Origin: UBA1195 sp045598025
Lineage (GTDB): Bacteria > Bacteroidota > Bacteroidia > Bacteroidales > WCHB1-69
NCBI GenBank assembly: GCA_045598025.1
Contig: JAZLLH010000048.1
Span: 1 to 31,579, forward strand
Direction: 5' to 3'
DNA: 31,579 bases
The number at the start of each line of letters is the position of its first letter. Positions within the stretch are counted from its first letter, which is position 1. Below the pieces are notes generated by a model that saw nothing but the letters and a program-made list of their open reading frames with translations, did not search any database and had not been told where the DNA came from. Of the stretch, positions 6,962 through 15,640 are shown one piece after another. Both the position numbers and the translations under genes were made by a program.

Positions 6962-7980
6962 AAATAACTTTTTTTCACATCGTATACGGGTAAGTGCAGC
7001 GTCTCCGACAAAGTATCGCAAAGCAATTGCGAATCCAATACATAACCGCTGGGCGAAATCGGATTGACACAGACGGCTATCAACTTGCTTTTTTGCAGCA
7101 CACGAAGCGTCCCGCCCGAATGACAGAATTGCCTCAACGCCTGCTGCGAAGCGAAAATCTTCGTAAAGTCACGGACAACGAGTTCAACGCCTTTCAGTTG
7201 ACTGTTCAGCCTGACTTTTTCAAGAAAACCGTCAACCAAAGCTCCGGAGACAAACAAGGTAGCGCAATGCTCCATCCCTTCGAAATGAATTTCCTTCGAC
7301 AAAGAGGAAAGCGTATTCAAATCATGGAGATGGCCCTCTCTGTCCACTGCCCAAAGGCCTTTTTCAATGGGCAAAAGCAGGTTCCGATTCCTTTGGCTGG
7401 TGACATCTAAATTAATAAGGTCTACCACGAACGCCGTTTTCTGAACCAAGGTCTGCATGTTTGCCGAACAGGCCGCGCCCGTCGAAAGAATCATCGACTC
7501 ACTTACGGCCGGCGATGCGGAACTCAATCTGGACAAGGCTCCGTCAACAATCACCAGATCTATGCCATACTGCCGCATTTTCTCCATCCAGCGGCGCAGG
7601 CTTGCCCCCGTAGACGGACCGGATAACAGAACCTTGCCCCTTGTCAGTGCTTTTGCTGTAACCACCCGACCCAGCGAGGTATTCACATCGCTGACGTCAA
7701 TCAGTTCGGAGAGCAGTCTACGCTGCCGGTAATGCATCTCGGAGGTGCCGAAATACATACCTTCGCGCAAATAGATTTCCGGCTTGGCGGTACGGGTCAC
7801 CTGATCGACACTCTCCCCATCTATACCTATGGACGTTACGGCTACACGCTTTCTGTCCAAAGGAAGATGTTCGAGAACATATTTCAGACACTCGGTCTTG
7901 CCCGTGTTTTTCTCCAATCCGACGATGGATAAACTGCTGTAGTTCAATATTTCGTCAATGAAAGACATGCCTTTATCCAT
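6940..7980 (-). CDS. kamB: KamB, P-loop subunit of the lysine 5,6-aminomutase reactivase
   Basis: This 346-residue protein has an N-terminal P-loop, GLEKNTGKT (21-29), directly after a hydrophobic strand, as in small P-loop NTPases. A second acidic strand, IDLVIVDGALSRL, could be the Walker B equivalent. The rest has no domain I can name. In lysine fermentation operons the gene between kamA and the MutS-like kamC is named kamB and assigned to the reactivase complex for the B12-dependent 5,6-aminomutase. It starts 33 bp after kamA ends and overlaps kamC by 22 bp, suggesting coupled translation of the two subunits. Identity as KamB rests on position plus the P-loop. Confidence 0.82.
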   Translation of the reverse strand: MDKGMSFIDEILNYSSLSIVGLEKNTGKTECLKYVLEHLPLDRKRVAVTSIGIDGESVDQVTRTAKPEIYLREGMYFGTSEMHYRQRRLLSELIDVSDVNTSLGRVVTAKALTRGKVLLSGPSTGASLRRWMEKMRQYGIDLVIVDGALSRLSSASPAVSESMILSTGAACSANMQTLVQKTAFVVDLINLDVTSQRNRNLLLPIEKGLWAVDREGHLHDLNTLSSLSKEIHFEGMEHCATLFVSGALVDGFLEKVRLNSQLKGVELVVRDFTKIFASQQALRQFCHSGGTLRVLQKSKLIAVCVNPISPSGYVLDSQLLCDTLSETLHLPVYDVKKSYLCSGKMS

Positions 7981-8012
7981 CCTCAGCGCTCCAGCTTTCT
8001 TCTCTCCAATGA

Positions 8013-9290
8013 TTATCTGCGCTGTTCGTTGCGTTCGTGACGCTTCAAAGCCGAGGGTTCAATATTCATTCTTTCTCCTTCGAGCAGTGAAATGACACCA
8101 TCCACCGCCTGTCCGGCTTCCACTTGAGCTTTCGTCTTTGCCGCTTCGCACGTAGCACAGTGACAATCGTTGTGATATTCTTCAGGTTCCGTATAGGTCG
8201 TAATGACGCCTTCGAAATTTCTCAAGACCACCTTGCCGGGAGCTTGCGAAATGATATACTGAGGCATGACCGGAGTCTTGCCGCCACCACCGGGAGCATC
8301 GACGACAAAGGTCGGAATGCAGAAACCGGAGGTATGGCCACGAAGACCTTCTATGATTTCTATACCCTTGGAAACAGGCGTGCGGAAATGTTCCAGACCC
8401 ATGGAAAGGTCGCACTGATAGATATAGTACGGACGCACACGCATCTTTACCAATTCGTGGACGAGGTCCTTCATGACATGAACGCAGTCGTTGACGCCGC
8501 GGAGCAACACGCTCTGATTGCCTAAGGGAATACCGGCATTGGCCAGCATTTCACAGGCACGCTTTGACTCTGCCGTCACCTCGTTCGGATGGTTGAAATG
8601 GGTGTTGATCCAGACCGGATGGTATTTTTTCAGCATATCGCAAAGTTCGGGAGTGATACGCTGCGGACAAACCACAGGCGTACGGGTTCCCAAACGGACG
8701 ATTTCGACATGCGGAATCTGACGCAGACGGGAAATGATGTATTCCAGTTTCTTGTCACTGACCATCAAAGCATCCCCGCCTGACAGCAATACGTCGCGGA
8801 CGCATTTCGTCTTTTCGATGTATTCCAATGCCTTTTCTATACGGTCAGGACCGCATTCATTGTCGGTCTGACCTGCAAAACGGCGACGCGTACAGTGACG
8901 GCAATACATGGAGCACATATCGGTAATGAGAAACAGCACTCTGTCCGGATAACGGTGCGTCAGACCGGGAACCGGTGAATCCTCATCTTCGTGCAAGGGG
9001 TCAAGCAGATCAGCCTGGGCCTGATGGGTTTCGGCTGCAGTCGGAATGCACTGACGACGGACCGGATCGTAGGGATCTTCCGGATGGATAAGACTCAGAT
9101 AGTAAGGAGTGATGGCCATGCGAAGGGTGGAAAGCGTCTTCCTTACTCCTTCTTCCTCTTCGGGAGTCAGTTGTATGTATTTTTTCAGGTCTTCCAACGT
9201 CTCCACACGGTTCTTTACCTGCCATTTCCAGTCATTCCACTGCTCGTCAGTTGCATTCGGAAACAATTGTTTTCTTCTTGATTCTGCCAT
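8013..9290 (-). CDS. kamA: L-lysine 2,3-aminomutase (radical SAM, PLP)
   Basis: This 425-residue protein is a full-length lysine 2,3-aminomutase. The radical-SAM cluster motif CxxxCxxC is C126-C130-C133 (CSMYCRHC). The PLP lysine is K338 in PGGGGK, and the substrate-binding aspartates D294 and D331 are at the positions expected from the Clostridium subterminale enzyme (one residue later throughout). The C-terminal DCHCATC segment fits the zinc-binding cysteines of the family. It converts L-lysine to L-beta-lysine, the first step of the pathway, and is oxygen-sensitive. It is preceded by a 58-bp gap that contains a palindromic repeat. All catalytic residues are present. Confidence 0.97.
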   Translation of the reverse strand: MAESRRKQLFPNATDEQWNDWKWQVKNRVETLEDLKKYIQLTPEEEEGVRKTLSTLRMAITPYYLSLIHPEDPYDPVRRQCIPTAAETHQAQADLLDPLHEDEDSPVPGLTHRYPDRVLFLITDMCSMYCRHCTRRRFAGQTDNECGPDRIEKALEYIEKTKCVRDVLLSGGDALMVSDKKLEYIISRLRQIPHVEIVRLGTRTPVVCPQRITPELCDMLKKYHPVWINTHFNHPNEVTAESKRACEMLANAGIPLGNQSVLLRGVNDCVHVMKDLVHELVKMRVRPYYIYQCDLSMGLEHFRTPVSKGIEIIEGLRGHTSGFCIPTFVVDAPGGGGKTPVMPQYIISQAPGKVVLRNFEGVITTYTEPEEYHNDCHCATCEAAKTKAQVEAGQAVDGVISLLEGERMNIEPSALKRHERNEQRR

Positions 9291-9305
9291 AAATCAAATG
9301 TTTTG

Positions 9306-9341
9306 ATTTGTAGGGATGCAGCATTCTACATCCCTACAAAT
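9306..9341. repeat. Intergenic palindromic repeat between kdd and kamA
   Basis: A 13-bp inverted repeat (9306-9318 and 9329-9341, arms ATTTGTAGGGATG and CATCCCTACAAAT) surrounds a 10-nt loop. It fills most of the gap between kdd and kamA. The GTAGGGATGCAGCATTC pattern resembles short dispersed palindromic repeats in Bacteroidales genomes. As RNA it could fold within the operon message and affect stability or relative expression. Confidence 0.7.
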
Positions 9342-9348
9342 AAATCAA

Positions 9349-10422
9349 TTACGCATACAATTCTTCAAAAATCCTACGGAGTTCCGGGCTTTCGCGGAGT
9401 TCCTGCAGCGTGAATTCTGCATGGCCTTTGGTGTAGCCGTTACCCATGATCATGTTCACATCCGCACCTATGCCTTCCGCACCGAGGGAAGCCTTGGTGA
9501 AGGAAGTGGCCATGGAGAAGAAATAAACAACGCCATCATCCTTTGTGCAGAGCACAGCGGTCATTTCCTGGTCAGGCACATTGACACAGTTGATGGTGAC
9601 ATCGGCCATTTTGCCATCGGTAAGATTGTGGATGAGTTCGTAGACCTGAACCGGAGTCATGCCGGAAGCGCTTTCCACTATGTCGCAGAAGCCGAGATCC
9701 TTGATGCGCTGGGTTGATTTCGGGCTATTGGCAATACCAATGACCTTACCGGTAACACCGACACGCTTCTTGGCTTCGTAGCAGCAGAGCATGCCGCTCT
9801 TGCCACCGGCACCTAGAATAACGACAGTCTGTCCGTACTGACACAGTTTTGCAGTTTGTGCAGGAGCACCGGCTACATCCAATGCGCTCAAAGCGAGTTT
9901 TTCAGGCATGTCGGAAGGAATCTTGGCATAAATACCGCTTTCGAAAAGAATGGCTTTGCCTTTGATATCGACCTGATCCACATCGGGACGGATAGCCAGA
10001 ATTTCATCTATACGGAGAGGCGTCAGGGACAAGGACACGAGGGTCGCGATGCGGTCGCCTTCCTTTAAATCAATTTTACCTTTGAGGGCATCACCGATTT
10101 TTTCCACTTTACCAAGCAGCATACCTCCACTGCCCGTACGACGGTTGCGGTGTTTACCCTGAAGTTCCACATTGAGAAACATTTCCTTTTTGATTTCTTC
10201 CATCACCTTTTCCGTGCTGGCACCTTCGCCGGCCTGCTGGCGAGCGTAGTTGTGAATATCGGTGAAAGAGGCGGAATCGATGTTCAGGGTCTGGACATCA
10301 ATCAGAATTTCGTTATCGTAGATTTCGTCCATGTTGTTGTCCAACTTGTTGGCCGGCTGCGGGAGTACACCAACGGGTTCGATGACGCGATGGGTTCCGT
10401 ATTTGTTTCCTTTTTTCTGCAT
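9349..10422 (-). CDS. kdd: L-erythro-3,5-diaminohexanoate dehydrogenase
   Basis: This 357-residue protein oxidises 3,5-diaminohexanoate to 5-amino-3-oxohexanoate with NAD(P). A Rossmann motif, VVILGAGGKSG (200-210), lies in the second half, after an N-terminal domain resembling the substrate domain of medium-chain dehydrogenases (GSGGMLLGKVEKIG, EGDRIATLVSLSLTPLRI). The enzyme is only distantly related to ordinary dehydrogenases, and its place between kce and kamA in a lysine fermentation operon is the strongest support. It begins 47 bp after kce ends. I see no truncation or missing motif. Confidence 0.93.
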   Translation of the reverse strand: MQKKGNKYGTHRVIEPVGVLPQPANKLDNNMDEIYDNEILIDVQTLNIDSASFTDIHNYARQQAGEGASTEKVMEEIKKEMFLNVELQGKHRNRRTGSGGMLLGKVEKIGDALKGKIDLKEGDRIATLVSLSLTPLRIDEILAIRPDVDQVDIKGKAILFESGIYAKIPSDMPEKLALSALDVAGAPAQTAKLCQYGQTVVILGAGGKSGMLCCYEAKKRVGVTGKVIGIANSPKSTQRIKDLGFCDIVESASGMTPVQVYELIHNLTDGKMADVTINCVNVPDQEMTAVLCTKDDGVVYFFSMATSFTKASLGAEGIGADVNMIMGNGYTKGHAEFTLQELRESPELRRIFEELYA

Positions 10423-10469
10423 ATGTTTTGTTTTCTTATGAGTTAATACTTCGTTTACTTGTAATGTTT

Positions 10470-11297
10470 TTATTTTTTCAATCCTAAAATTTCGCGGGCC
10501 TCGTCAGAAGTGGCGACGGGACGACCGAGTTCGTTGGCCAGACGGACAACCTTGGCCACCAGTTCACCGTTGGATTTGGCGGGGACGCCTTTGGCCAGAT
10601 TCAGGTTGTCTTCAAAACCGACGCGCACGTTTCCTCCCATGGCAATAGCGGCTGCGGCCATCGGGAAGGCATGGCGTCCGATACCGGTAACCGTCCAGGT
10701 GGAACCGGACGGAATGGCATTGGCCATCCAGCACAGATTACCCACGGTGGCAGGAGTGCAGCCCGGCACGCCAAGCACGAAATTGAACTGCATGGGTGCT
10801 CCGGGAGCCTCTCCTTTGCGCACCAGATTCAATATCGTATCGATATGTCCCATTTCGAAACACTCGTATTCCGGCTTGATGCCGCGTTCCATCATGCGTT
10901 TGCCGAAAGCCCGCATAGTCGGCAGGGTGTTGTCGAAAATTTCGTCTCCGAAATTGCAGGTTCCACAATCCAAAGTAGCCATTTCAGGTACTGGCGTGGT
11001 ATCGGTTGACTGCAGCCTTTCGTCCGGCGTCATTCCGACGGCTCCTCCCGTTGAAGGGATGAGAATGACGTTGGGACAGGCTTTGTAAATAGCATTTTCA
11101 CACTCCTGAAAACGTTCCCGGCTCTGGGTAGGCGTACCGTCGTCAAAACGGACATGCAAATGCACTATGGCAGCGCCCGCATCCACGGCCGATTTGGCTT
11201 CGCGCACGATTTCTTCTACCGTGTAGGGCACAGCCGGATTCTGTTCCTTTGTAACTTCTGCTCCGCAAATAGCGGCAGTAATGATCAATTTGTCCAT
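10470..11297 (-). CDS. kce: 3-keto-5-aminohexanoate cleavage enzyme
   Basis: This 275-residue BKACE (DUF849) family protein condenses 5-amino-3-oxohexanoate with acetyl-CoA and splits it into acetoacetate and 3-aminobutyryl-CoA. The zinc ligands are H46 and H48 in HLHVR and E229 in GFEDN; S82 in PSTGG also matches an active-site residue of the characterised enzyme. Length and motifs are typical, and the full lysine context makes the specific function, not just the broad BKACE family, very likely. It starts 23 bp after the kal stop. The product acetoacetate is the acceptor used by AtoDA. Confidence 0.95.
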   Translation of the reverse strand: MDKLIITAAICGAEVTKEQNPAVPYTVEEIVREAKSAVDAGAAIVHLHVRFDDGTPTQSRERFQECENAIYKACPNVILIPSTGGAVGMTPDERLQSTDTTPVPEMATLDCGTCNFGDEIFDNTLPTMRAFGKRMMERGIKPEYECFEMGHIDTILNLVRKGEAPGAPMQFNFVLGVPGCTPATVGNLCWMANAIPSGSTWTVTGIGRHAFPMAAAAIAMGGNVRVGFEDNLNLAKGVPAKSNGELVAKVVRLANELGRPVATSDEAREILGLKK

Positions 11298-11319
11298 GTC
11301 TTGATGTTTTTCGTGATGA

Positions 11320-11709
11320 TTACCCTTTACGCTGGCATTCTTTCAATGTAACACAGGTACCGGAAGCCTTACATACCAAAACAGGTTCTTCCAGCACATC
11401 GGCGGCCGAATCGGAAATATCGGGACGAGGTGCAATCACTTTGTAGGCCTCAAACTCCATTTTACGGGAAGTCTTACCTTCCGAAACGATGCGACCGGTG
11501 GCTTCGATATAGTCCCCCGCATACACGGGAGCCAAAAATTCCACATTGTCATAGGCGCGGAACAGACCTTCGTCTCCGTCGCGTTGGATCAGCAGTTCGG
11601 TAGCTACATCACCGAACAGGTGCAGCATGTGGGCACCATCTACCAGATTTCCGCCGTAATGGGCGTCTTTTGCGCTCATGCGCAAACGTATAGTTGACTT
11701 GTATTCCAT
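11320..11709 (-). CDS. kal: 3-aminobutyryl-CoA ammonia lyase
   Basis: This 129-residue hotdog-fold protein (YGGNLVDGAHMLHLFGDVATELLIQRDGDEGLF) removes ammonia from 3-aminobutyryl-CoA to give crotonyl-CoA. Small hotdog proteins are hard to assign alone, but the segment KDAHYGGNLVDGA and the position between kce and atoD are characteristic of Kal. It starts 12 bp after atoD ends, consistent with one message. The crotonyl-CoA formed must be reduced by a butyryl-CoA dehydrogenase that is not encoded in this window. Confidence 0.92.
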   Translation of the reverse strand: MEYKSTIRLRMSAKDAHYGGNLVDGAHMLHLFGDVATELLIQRDGDEGLFRAYDNVEFLAPVYAGDYIEATGRIVSEGKTSRKMEFEAYKVIAPRPDISDSAADVLEEPVLVCKASGTCVTLKECQRKG

Positions 11710-11721
11710 AGGATTTCTGTT

Positions 11722-12372
11722 TTATTTTTCGACATAAATATAGGTTGTAAAGATACCCGAAGTGTGTACGTGCTCAGGGGCTATTTCACCGGCTTTGACC
11801 AGTTTTTCGGCTTCCACCACTACGATATCGGCCGCCATGGCCATCAGCGGGTTGAAATTGTTGGTCGTACCCAGAAACACCATATTGCCTTCTTCATCCA
11901 CGATATTGGCACGCAGGAAAGCGATATCGGCTTTCAGGGGTTTCTCCAGCAAATAATCCTTGCCATCGACGGAAATAACCGGTTTGCCCTCGGCAATCAC
12001 GGTTCCCATTCCTGTCGGGGTCAGCACGCCGCCGAGTCCGGCTCCGTATGCGCGGATACGTTCTGCCAAAGTGCCTTGGGGAACATATTCCACCTCCAGC
12101 GTGCCGGCATTTTTCTGGGCCGCGGTTTCCTTATTGGTTCCCGTATGGGAAACAATGGCTTTCTTCACCTGATGATTGGCGACTAATTTGCCATGGGCCA
12201 CTTGATCGTATGCCGTATCGTTGGCTATGATGGTTAAATCTTTCACGCCTTTTTCCACCAGGGCATCGGTGATTTGAACCGGGCTTCCCACTCCGAGGAA
12301 TCCTCCGAACATCACGGTCATGCCGTCTTTTACCAAATCGGCTGCTTCTTGTAAGGTAATCTGTTTTTTCAT
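11722..12372 (-). CDS. atoD: Butyrate/acetoacetate CoA-transferase, alpha subunit
   Basis: This 216-residue protein is the A subunit of a class I CoA-transferase, with the glycine-rich MFGGFLGVGSP (21-31) and GAGLGGVLTPTGMGT (110-124) segments that hold CoA. Its catalytic partner AtoA is at the far end of the lysine block (1332-1991). Together they swap CoA from butyryl-CoA to acetoacetate. It is the first lysine gene to be transcribed, but it begins only 29 bp after the end of a capsule-regulation phosphatase gene, with no recognisable promoter box in that gap. Transcription may therefore come from inside or above the polysaccharide block. Confidence 0.93.
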   Translation of the reverse strand: MKKQITLQEAADLVKDGMTVMFGGFLGVGSPVQITDALVEKGVKDLTIIANDTAYDQVAHGKLVANHQVKKAIVSHTGTNKETAAQKNAGTLEVEYVPQGTLAERIRAYGAGLGGVLTPTGMGTVIAEGKPVISVDGKDYLLEKPLKADIAFLRANIVDEEGNMVFLGTTNNFNPLMAMAADIVVVEAEKLVKAGEIAPEHVHTSGIFTTYIYVEK

Positions 12373-12401
12373 ATGCTTGGATTTTTAGTTGTTTCTTATC
12401 T

Positions 12402-13133
12402 TTATTCGCTGATTAATTCTTCGTTATTTTCATACAGACGGTGCAGACGGTCAATGACCGACGTTTTCAGACGGATGTCCGGAACGCACGTCTTCCATTT
12501 GGACAAATGGTGCAGGTCGGAACCTACATAGGTATAATAACCCTCGTTCAACAGGTAGCGTGCTTTTAGCTCGGCCTCTCTTCCGTAACCTCCGGAAAGG
12601 GACAGCAGGTTCAGCTGCATGTGGTAGCCGCTGTCATGCCACTGCCGGTACTGGCTTTCATCAGCAAACTGATAGCGCTCGGGATGTGCAATGACCGGAA
12701 GGATTCCGTCCAGCATCAGTTCGTACATAAAGTCGTCCATCTGAGGGGTCTTGAACAGGTAGGAAGTTTCCACCAGCACCGCGTTGTTACTGCTTCCCAA
12801 TACCAGCAGACCATCCTGTCTGTGACGCACAAAGTTGTCGTCCAGCATGTATTCTGCGGATAGACTCAGGCCGATGTCCGCCTTTCCGGATAATACCTCG
12901 CAGTAAGCCCGGAAATGCGAAGTCAGCGTTCCTCGCCCGTTGGCTGCATACTCCTGCATGACATGCGGTGTCAGTATCAGATGACGGAAACCGGCTTCCG
13001 ACATGTAGCGGACAGCTTCCAGAGAATCGTCCGCCGTGGCAAAACCATCGTCCACACCGGGTAACAGATGGCTGTGTACATCCACAGCGCCTTTAAAAAA
13101 ATCGGACGGTAAATATTTTTTTATCCACTCCAT
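12402..13133 (-). CDS. PHP-type protein-tyrosine phosphatase (CpsB/YwqE family)
   Basis: This 243-residue PHP-domain protein keeps the metal-binding motifs DVHSHLLPGVDDG (18-30), TPH, AEY, HPERY and GSDLHH near the C-terminus. Homologues CpsB and YwqE remove phosphate from the tyrosine tail of BY-kinases and so control polysaccharide chain length and export. The gene starts 22 bp after its likely substrate, the Wzc-like kinase, ends. It is the last gene of the polysaccharide block in transcription order and lies 29 bp before the lysine genes. The biochemical class is clear; the substrate is inferred from the neighbour. Confidence 0.92.
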   Translation of the reverse strand: MEWIKKYLPSDFFKGAVDVHSHLLPGVDDGFATADDSLEAVRYMSEAGFRHLILTPHVMQEYAANGRGTLTSHFRAYCEVLSGKADIGLSLSAEYMLDDNFVRHRQDGLLVLGSSNNAVLVETSYLFKTPQMDDFMYELMLDGILPVIAHPERYQFADESQYRQWHDSGYHMQLNLLSLSGGYGREAELKARYLLNEGYYTYVGSDLHHLSKWKTCVPDIRLKTSVIDRLHRLYENNEELISE

Positions 13134-13155
13134 AATCTGTAGTATTGACAGGGTT

Positions 13156-15633
13156 TTATTTCATTTTGTTCTTTTGGGAGGAAGAGGAAGGCTTCATGAT
13201 GTACTTCAATTTGTGAATTGCCTTGTGAAAAATGGATTTTTCACGGACTTCCTCTCCACCATCATAACCTTTTGCATTGCCGAATCCGTAACCGTAACCA
13301 TAACCGTAGCCGGCCCCGTAACCATAACCGTAGCCGTAACTGCGGTTGCTGTAGTCCACATCCATCAGGACAACGGACATATTCGGGAAATGTCCTTCCC
13401 GATAAAGGGTCTCCAATTCAGGCAGGGAACGTTTGTCGGTATAATTGGCTCTCAAAATGAAAATGGTCCGGTCCGCCAGACGCTTGACGATGTCCGTATC
13501 GGCAACGATTCCGACAGGGACACAGTCCAGCATCACATAGTCGTATTCCTTGCGGGCTTCCTCTATCAGGGCATCCAGCTTCGGACTCAGCAATAACTCA
13601 GCCGGATTGGGAGGAACAGGACCCGAGAACAATATATCCAGATTTCTGTCAACAGCATGCCGCTTCGCCAGCAGTTCTTCCAGACTGAGACGACCGGACA
13701 GATAATGGGTCAGACCTGTGACCGGCCCCGCCTTGAACTTTCGGTTCAGGGAACCCTTGCGGATATCCAAGTCCACCAGCAGGATCTTCTTGCCGGCTAT
13801 GCTGAAACTGGCGGCCAGATTGGCAAAAGTGAACGTTTTTCCGGAGTTGGGGAGGAAGGAAGTGGACATCAGTACCTGACAACCTTCGCGATCGGCACAG
13901 AGCATGTCTATATTGGACCTCAGTATGCGGAAGGATTCCGAAACAGCATCCCGGCTGCCGTCCTTTACGATGCAGATGTCTTCCTTTTCCTGCTGACTGG
14001 TCTGCTTGGGGATGTCGCCCAATATCGGCAAACTGCATACGGCACGGATATCGGCGCGCGTATGTATGTACGTATCCAGCATTGTGAGCAGCAAAAGCAC
14101 GCAGAGCGGTATGAGCAGACCCAGAAGCAGACTCACCATGTAAATCATGGATGCGCGCGGCCTTGTGGAAGCATCTGGACCGTCCGCAGCGTCCACTATC
14201 CGGATGTCGTCCTCTATGGCAGCCTTGGACAGGGAGATTTCCTCCCTGCGGTTCAGCAAAAACAGATACAGTTCCGATTTGACGGTCTGCTCTCTTTCGA
14301 TGGAAGTCAGGTAGTTCTGCTGTTCCGGCACATTCTGCACCTTGCTGCTGGCCTGGGAGCCCAGATGGCTGTTGCGCTCCATCTGCTGTTTCAGGTTATA
14401 CTGCAGCCCGTCCAGCGCCTGCAGTACCGATTTGCGCAAAGTGAGCAGGGAAGTGTTGATCTGACGGACCACCGGATTTTGGGATGTATTGCCGCTGGCC
14501 TCGTATTTTTCTTTCTGCAGATAGGCGGCATTGTATTCGGATATCACTGTCTTCAATTGGGCATCAGCTATTCCCACATCCATGGGAATGAGATCGTATT
14601 TTTCACCCATATTATTCACATAATCACGCACATAGCGAATCATCGCCATCTGATTTTCCAGAGATTTTCGTTCCTGCAGATATTCGTCGCTGTTGCGCAG
14701 ATACTCGCTGCCGTAGGTGTTCAGGTCAATCAGGCGGTTGCTGCGCTTGAAAGAAGCCAGACCGGACTCTATGGCGCCCAGATCGGAATCCAGGTCTCCG
14801 ATACGCTCGTTGATGAATTCCAGGCTCTGGTCCATGATGCGGACCTTGTCTTTCACCGATTCCTCCCGGTACATCTGCACCAGCGTGTTGATGATGTCCT
14901 CGGCTTTGGCGGCTGACCGGTCTTCCATGGACAATTGTATGACCGAAAGATTGCCGGATTTGTTTCCTCCCGGCTTGACAATGGACATGGCCGAGCAGTA
15001 GGAGTTGGCTACCTTCTTGATGTTGTTCTTGCGGACAAAAATTTCCTTGCCGACATACTTGTGGTAGGACCAGGTCGGCAGCACCACGACACGGCCTATC
15101 GGCGTATTCGCAGTATCACGCAGGCGCACAAGGTGCTCCGACTTGTCATCAAAACCCTTCACCAGCACTTCCCTGTCATTTTGGGGCACTACGGTGAGAG
15201 ACATACTGGAATACGGATTTTCGTCCGGGAAAAGCACATGCACAGGGGATTCCCCATACAGGTCATACTCCCTCAGGACCGGTTTGTAACTATAGGAAAC
15301 TTCCAGTCCCAGACGATCCACCACGCCTCTCATCAGCGTGCGGGACTTGAACAGGTAGATTTCATTGTCAATGTTGGAAGAAGACCCTCCCATCAGGTCC
15401 GAAACAGAGACCAGGTTTGAGGTCCCCTTTTTGCCTTTGACCATGATGGTAGCCGAACGGGTGTAGTACTTCAAACTTGATTTCTCAACAATGATGCCGA
15501 CGGCCAGGCAGACCACCACCGACAAGAGAAACCAGCACCAATTCCGGAGGACTTTATACATCAGGTCCTTCCAGTCAATAGCTATTTCCTGTTCCGAATT
15601 GTTCTGGGTACGATGAACTTCGTTATTTTCCAT
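13156..15633 (-). CDS. wzc: Wzc-type polysaccharide co-polymerase and BY tyrosine kinase
   Basis: This 825-residue inner-membrane protein has a Wzz domain bounded by two membrane spans (about 32-49 and 496-519), with a long coiled periplasmic part between (about 260-480). A cytoplasmic kinase follows: Walker A FLPNSGKT (593-600), Walker A' ILLVDLDIR (617-625) and Walker B VMLDC (700-704). The autophosphorylation tail is striking: tyrosines alternate with glycines between 766 and 783 (eight tyrosines), with more at 761 and 790. Unlike most Wzc proteins, the tyrosine run is not the end: about 35 charged, basic residues follow. It should control assembly and export with the Wza-like lipoprotein encoded 7 bp upstream and the PHP phosphatase downstream. 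Confidence 0.94.
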   Translation of the reverse strand: MENNEVHRTQNNSEQEIAIDWKDLMYKVLRNWCWFLLSVVVCLAVGIIVEKSSLKYYTRSATIMVKGKKGTSNLVSVSDLMGGSSSNIDNEIYLFKSRTLMRGVVDRLGLEVSYSYKPVLREYDLYGESPVHVLFPDENPYSSMSLTVVPQNDREVLVKGFDDKSEHLVRLRDTANTPIGRVVVLPTWSYHKYVGKEIFVRKNNIKKVANSYCSAMSIVKPGGNKSGNLSVIQLSMEDRSAAKAEDIINTLVQMYREESVKDKVRIMDQSLEFINERIGDLDSDLGAIESGLASFKRSNRLIDLNTYGSEYLRNSDEYLQERKSLENQMAMIRYVRDYVNNMGEKYDLIPMDVGIADAQLKTVISEYNAAYLQKEKYEASGNTSQNPVVRQINTSLLTLRKSVLQALDGLQYNLKQQMERNSHLGSQASSKVQNVPEQQNYLTSIEREQTVKSELYLFLLNRREEISLSKAAIEDDIRIVDAADGPDASTRPRASMIYMVSLLLGLLIPLCVLLLLTMLDTYIHTRADIRAVCSLPILGDIPKQTSQQEKEDICIVKDGSRDAVSESFRILRSNIDMLCADREGCQVLMSTSFLPNSGKTFTFANLAASFSIAGKKILLVDLDIRKGSLNRKFKAGPVTGLTHYLSGRLSLEELLAKRHAVDRNLDILFSGPVPPNPAELLLSPKLDALIEEARKEYDYVMLDCVPVGIVADTDIVKRLADRTIFILRANYTDKRSLPELETLYREGHFPNMSVVLMDVDYSNRSYGYGYGYGAGYGYGYGYGFGNAKGYDGGEEVREKSIFHKAIHKLKYIMKPSSSSQKNKMK
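13285..13338. repeat. Tandem hexanucleotide repeat coding the Tyr-Gly tail of Wzc
   Basis: The region is a degenerate 6-bp tandem repeat (plus strand GTAACC/ATAACC/GTAGCC, minus strand GGTTAY-like) coding alternating Tyr and Gly. One unit is altered to Ala. Tandem in-frame hexamers can gain or lose units by slippage and would change the number of phosphorylatable tyrosines without a frameshift. Confidence 0.85.
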
Positions 15634-15640
15634 ATTTATA

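Noticed and set aside
13285..13338. CRISPR-like or satellite repeat
   Set aside because: Units are only 6 bp, without spacers, and are explained by the Tyr-Gly protein repeat.
13657..14916. A 419-codon open frame on the plus strand opposite wzc
   Set aside because: It is the antisense shadow of a well-supported kinase gene, shows no domain pattern, and similar shadows occur opposite most GC-rich genes here.
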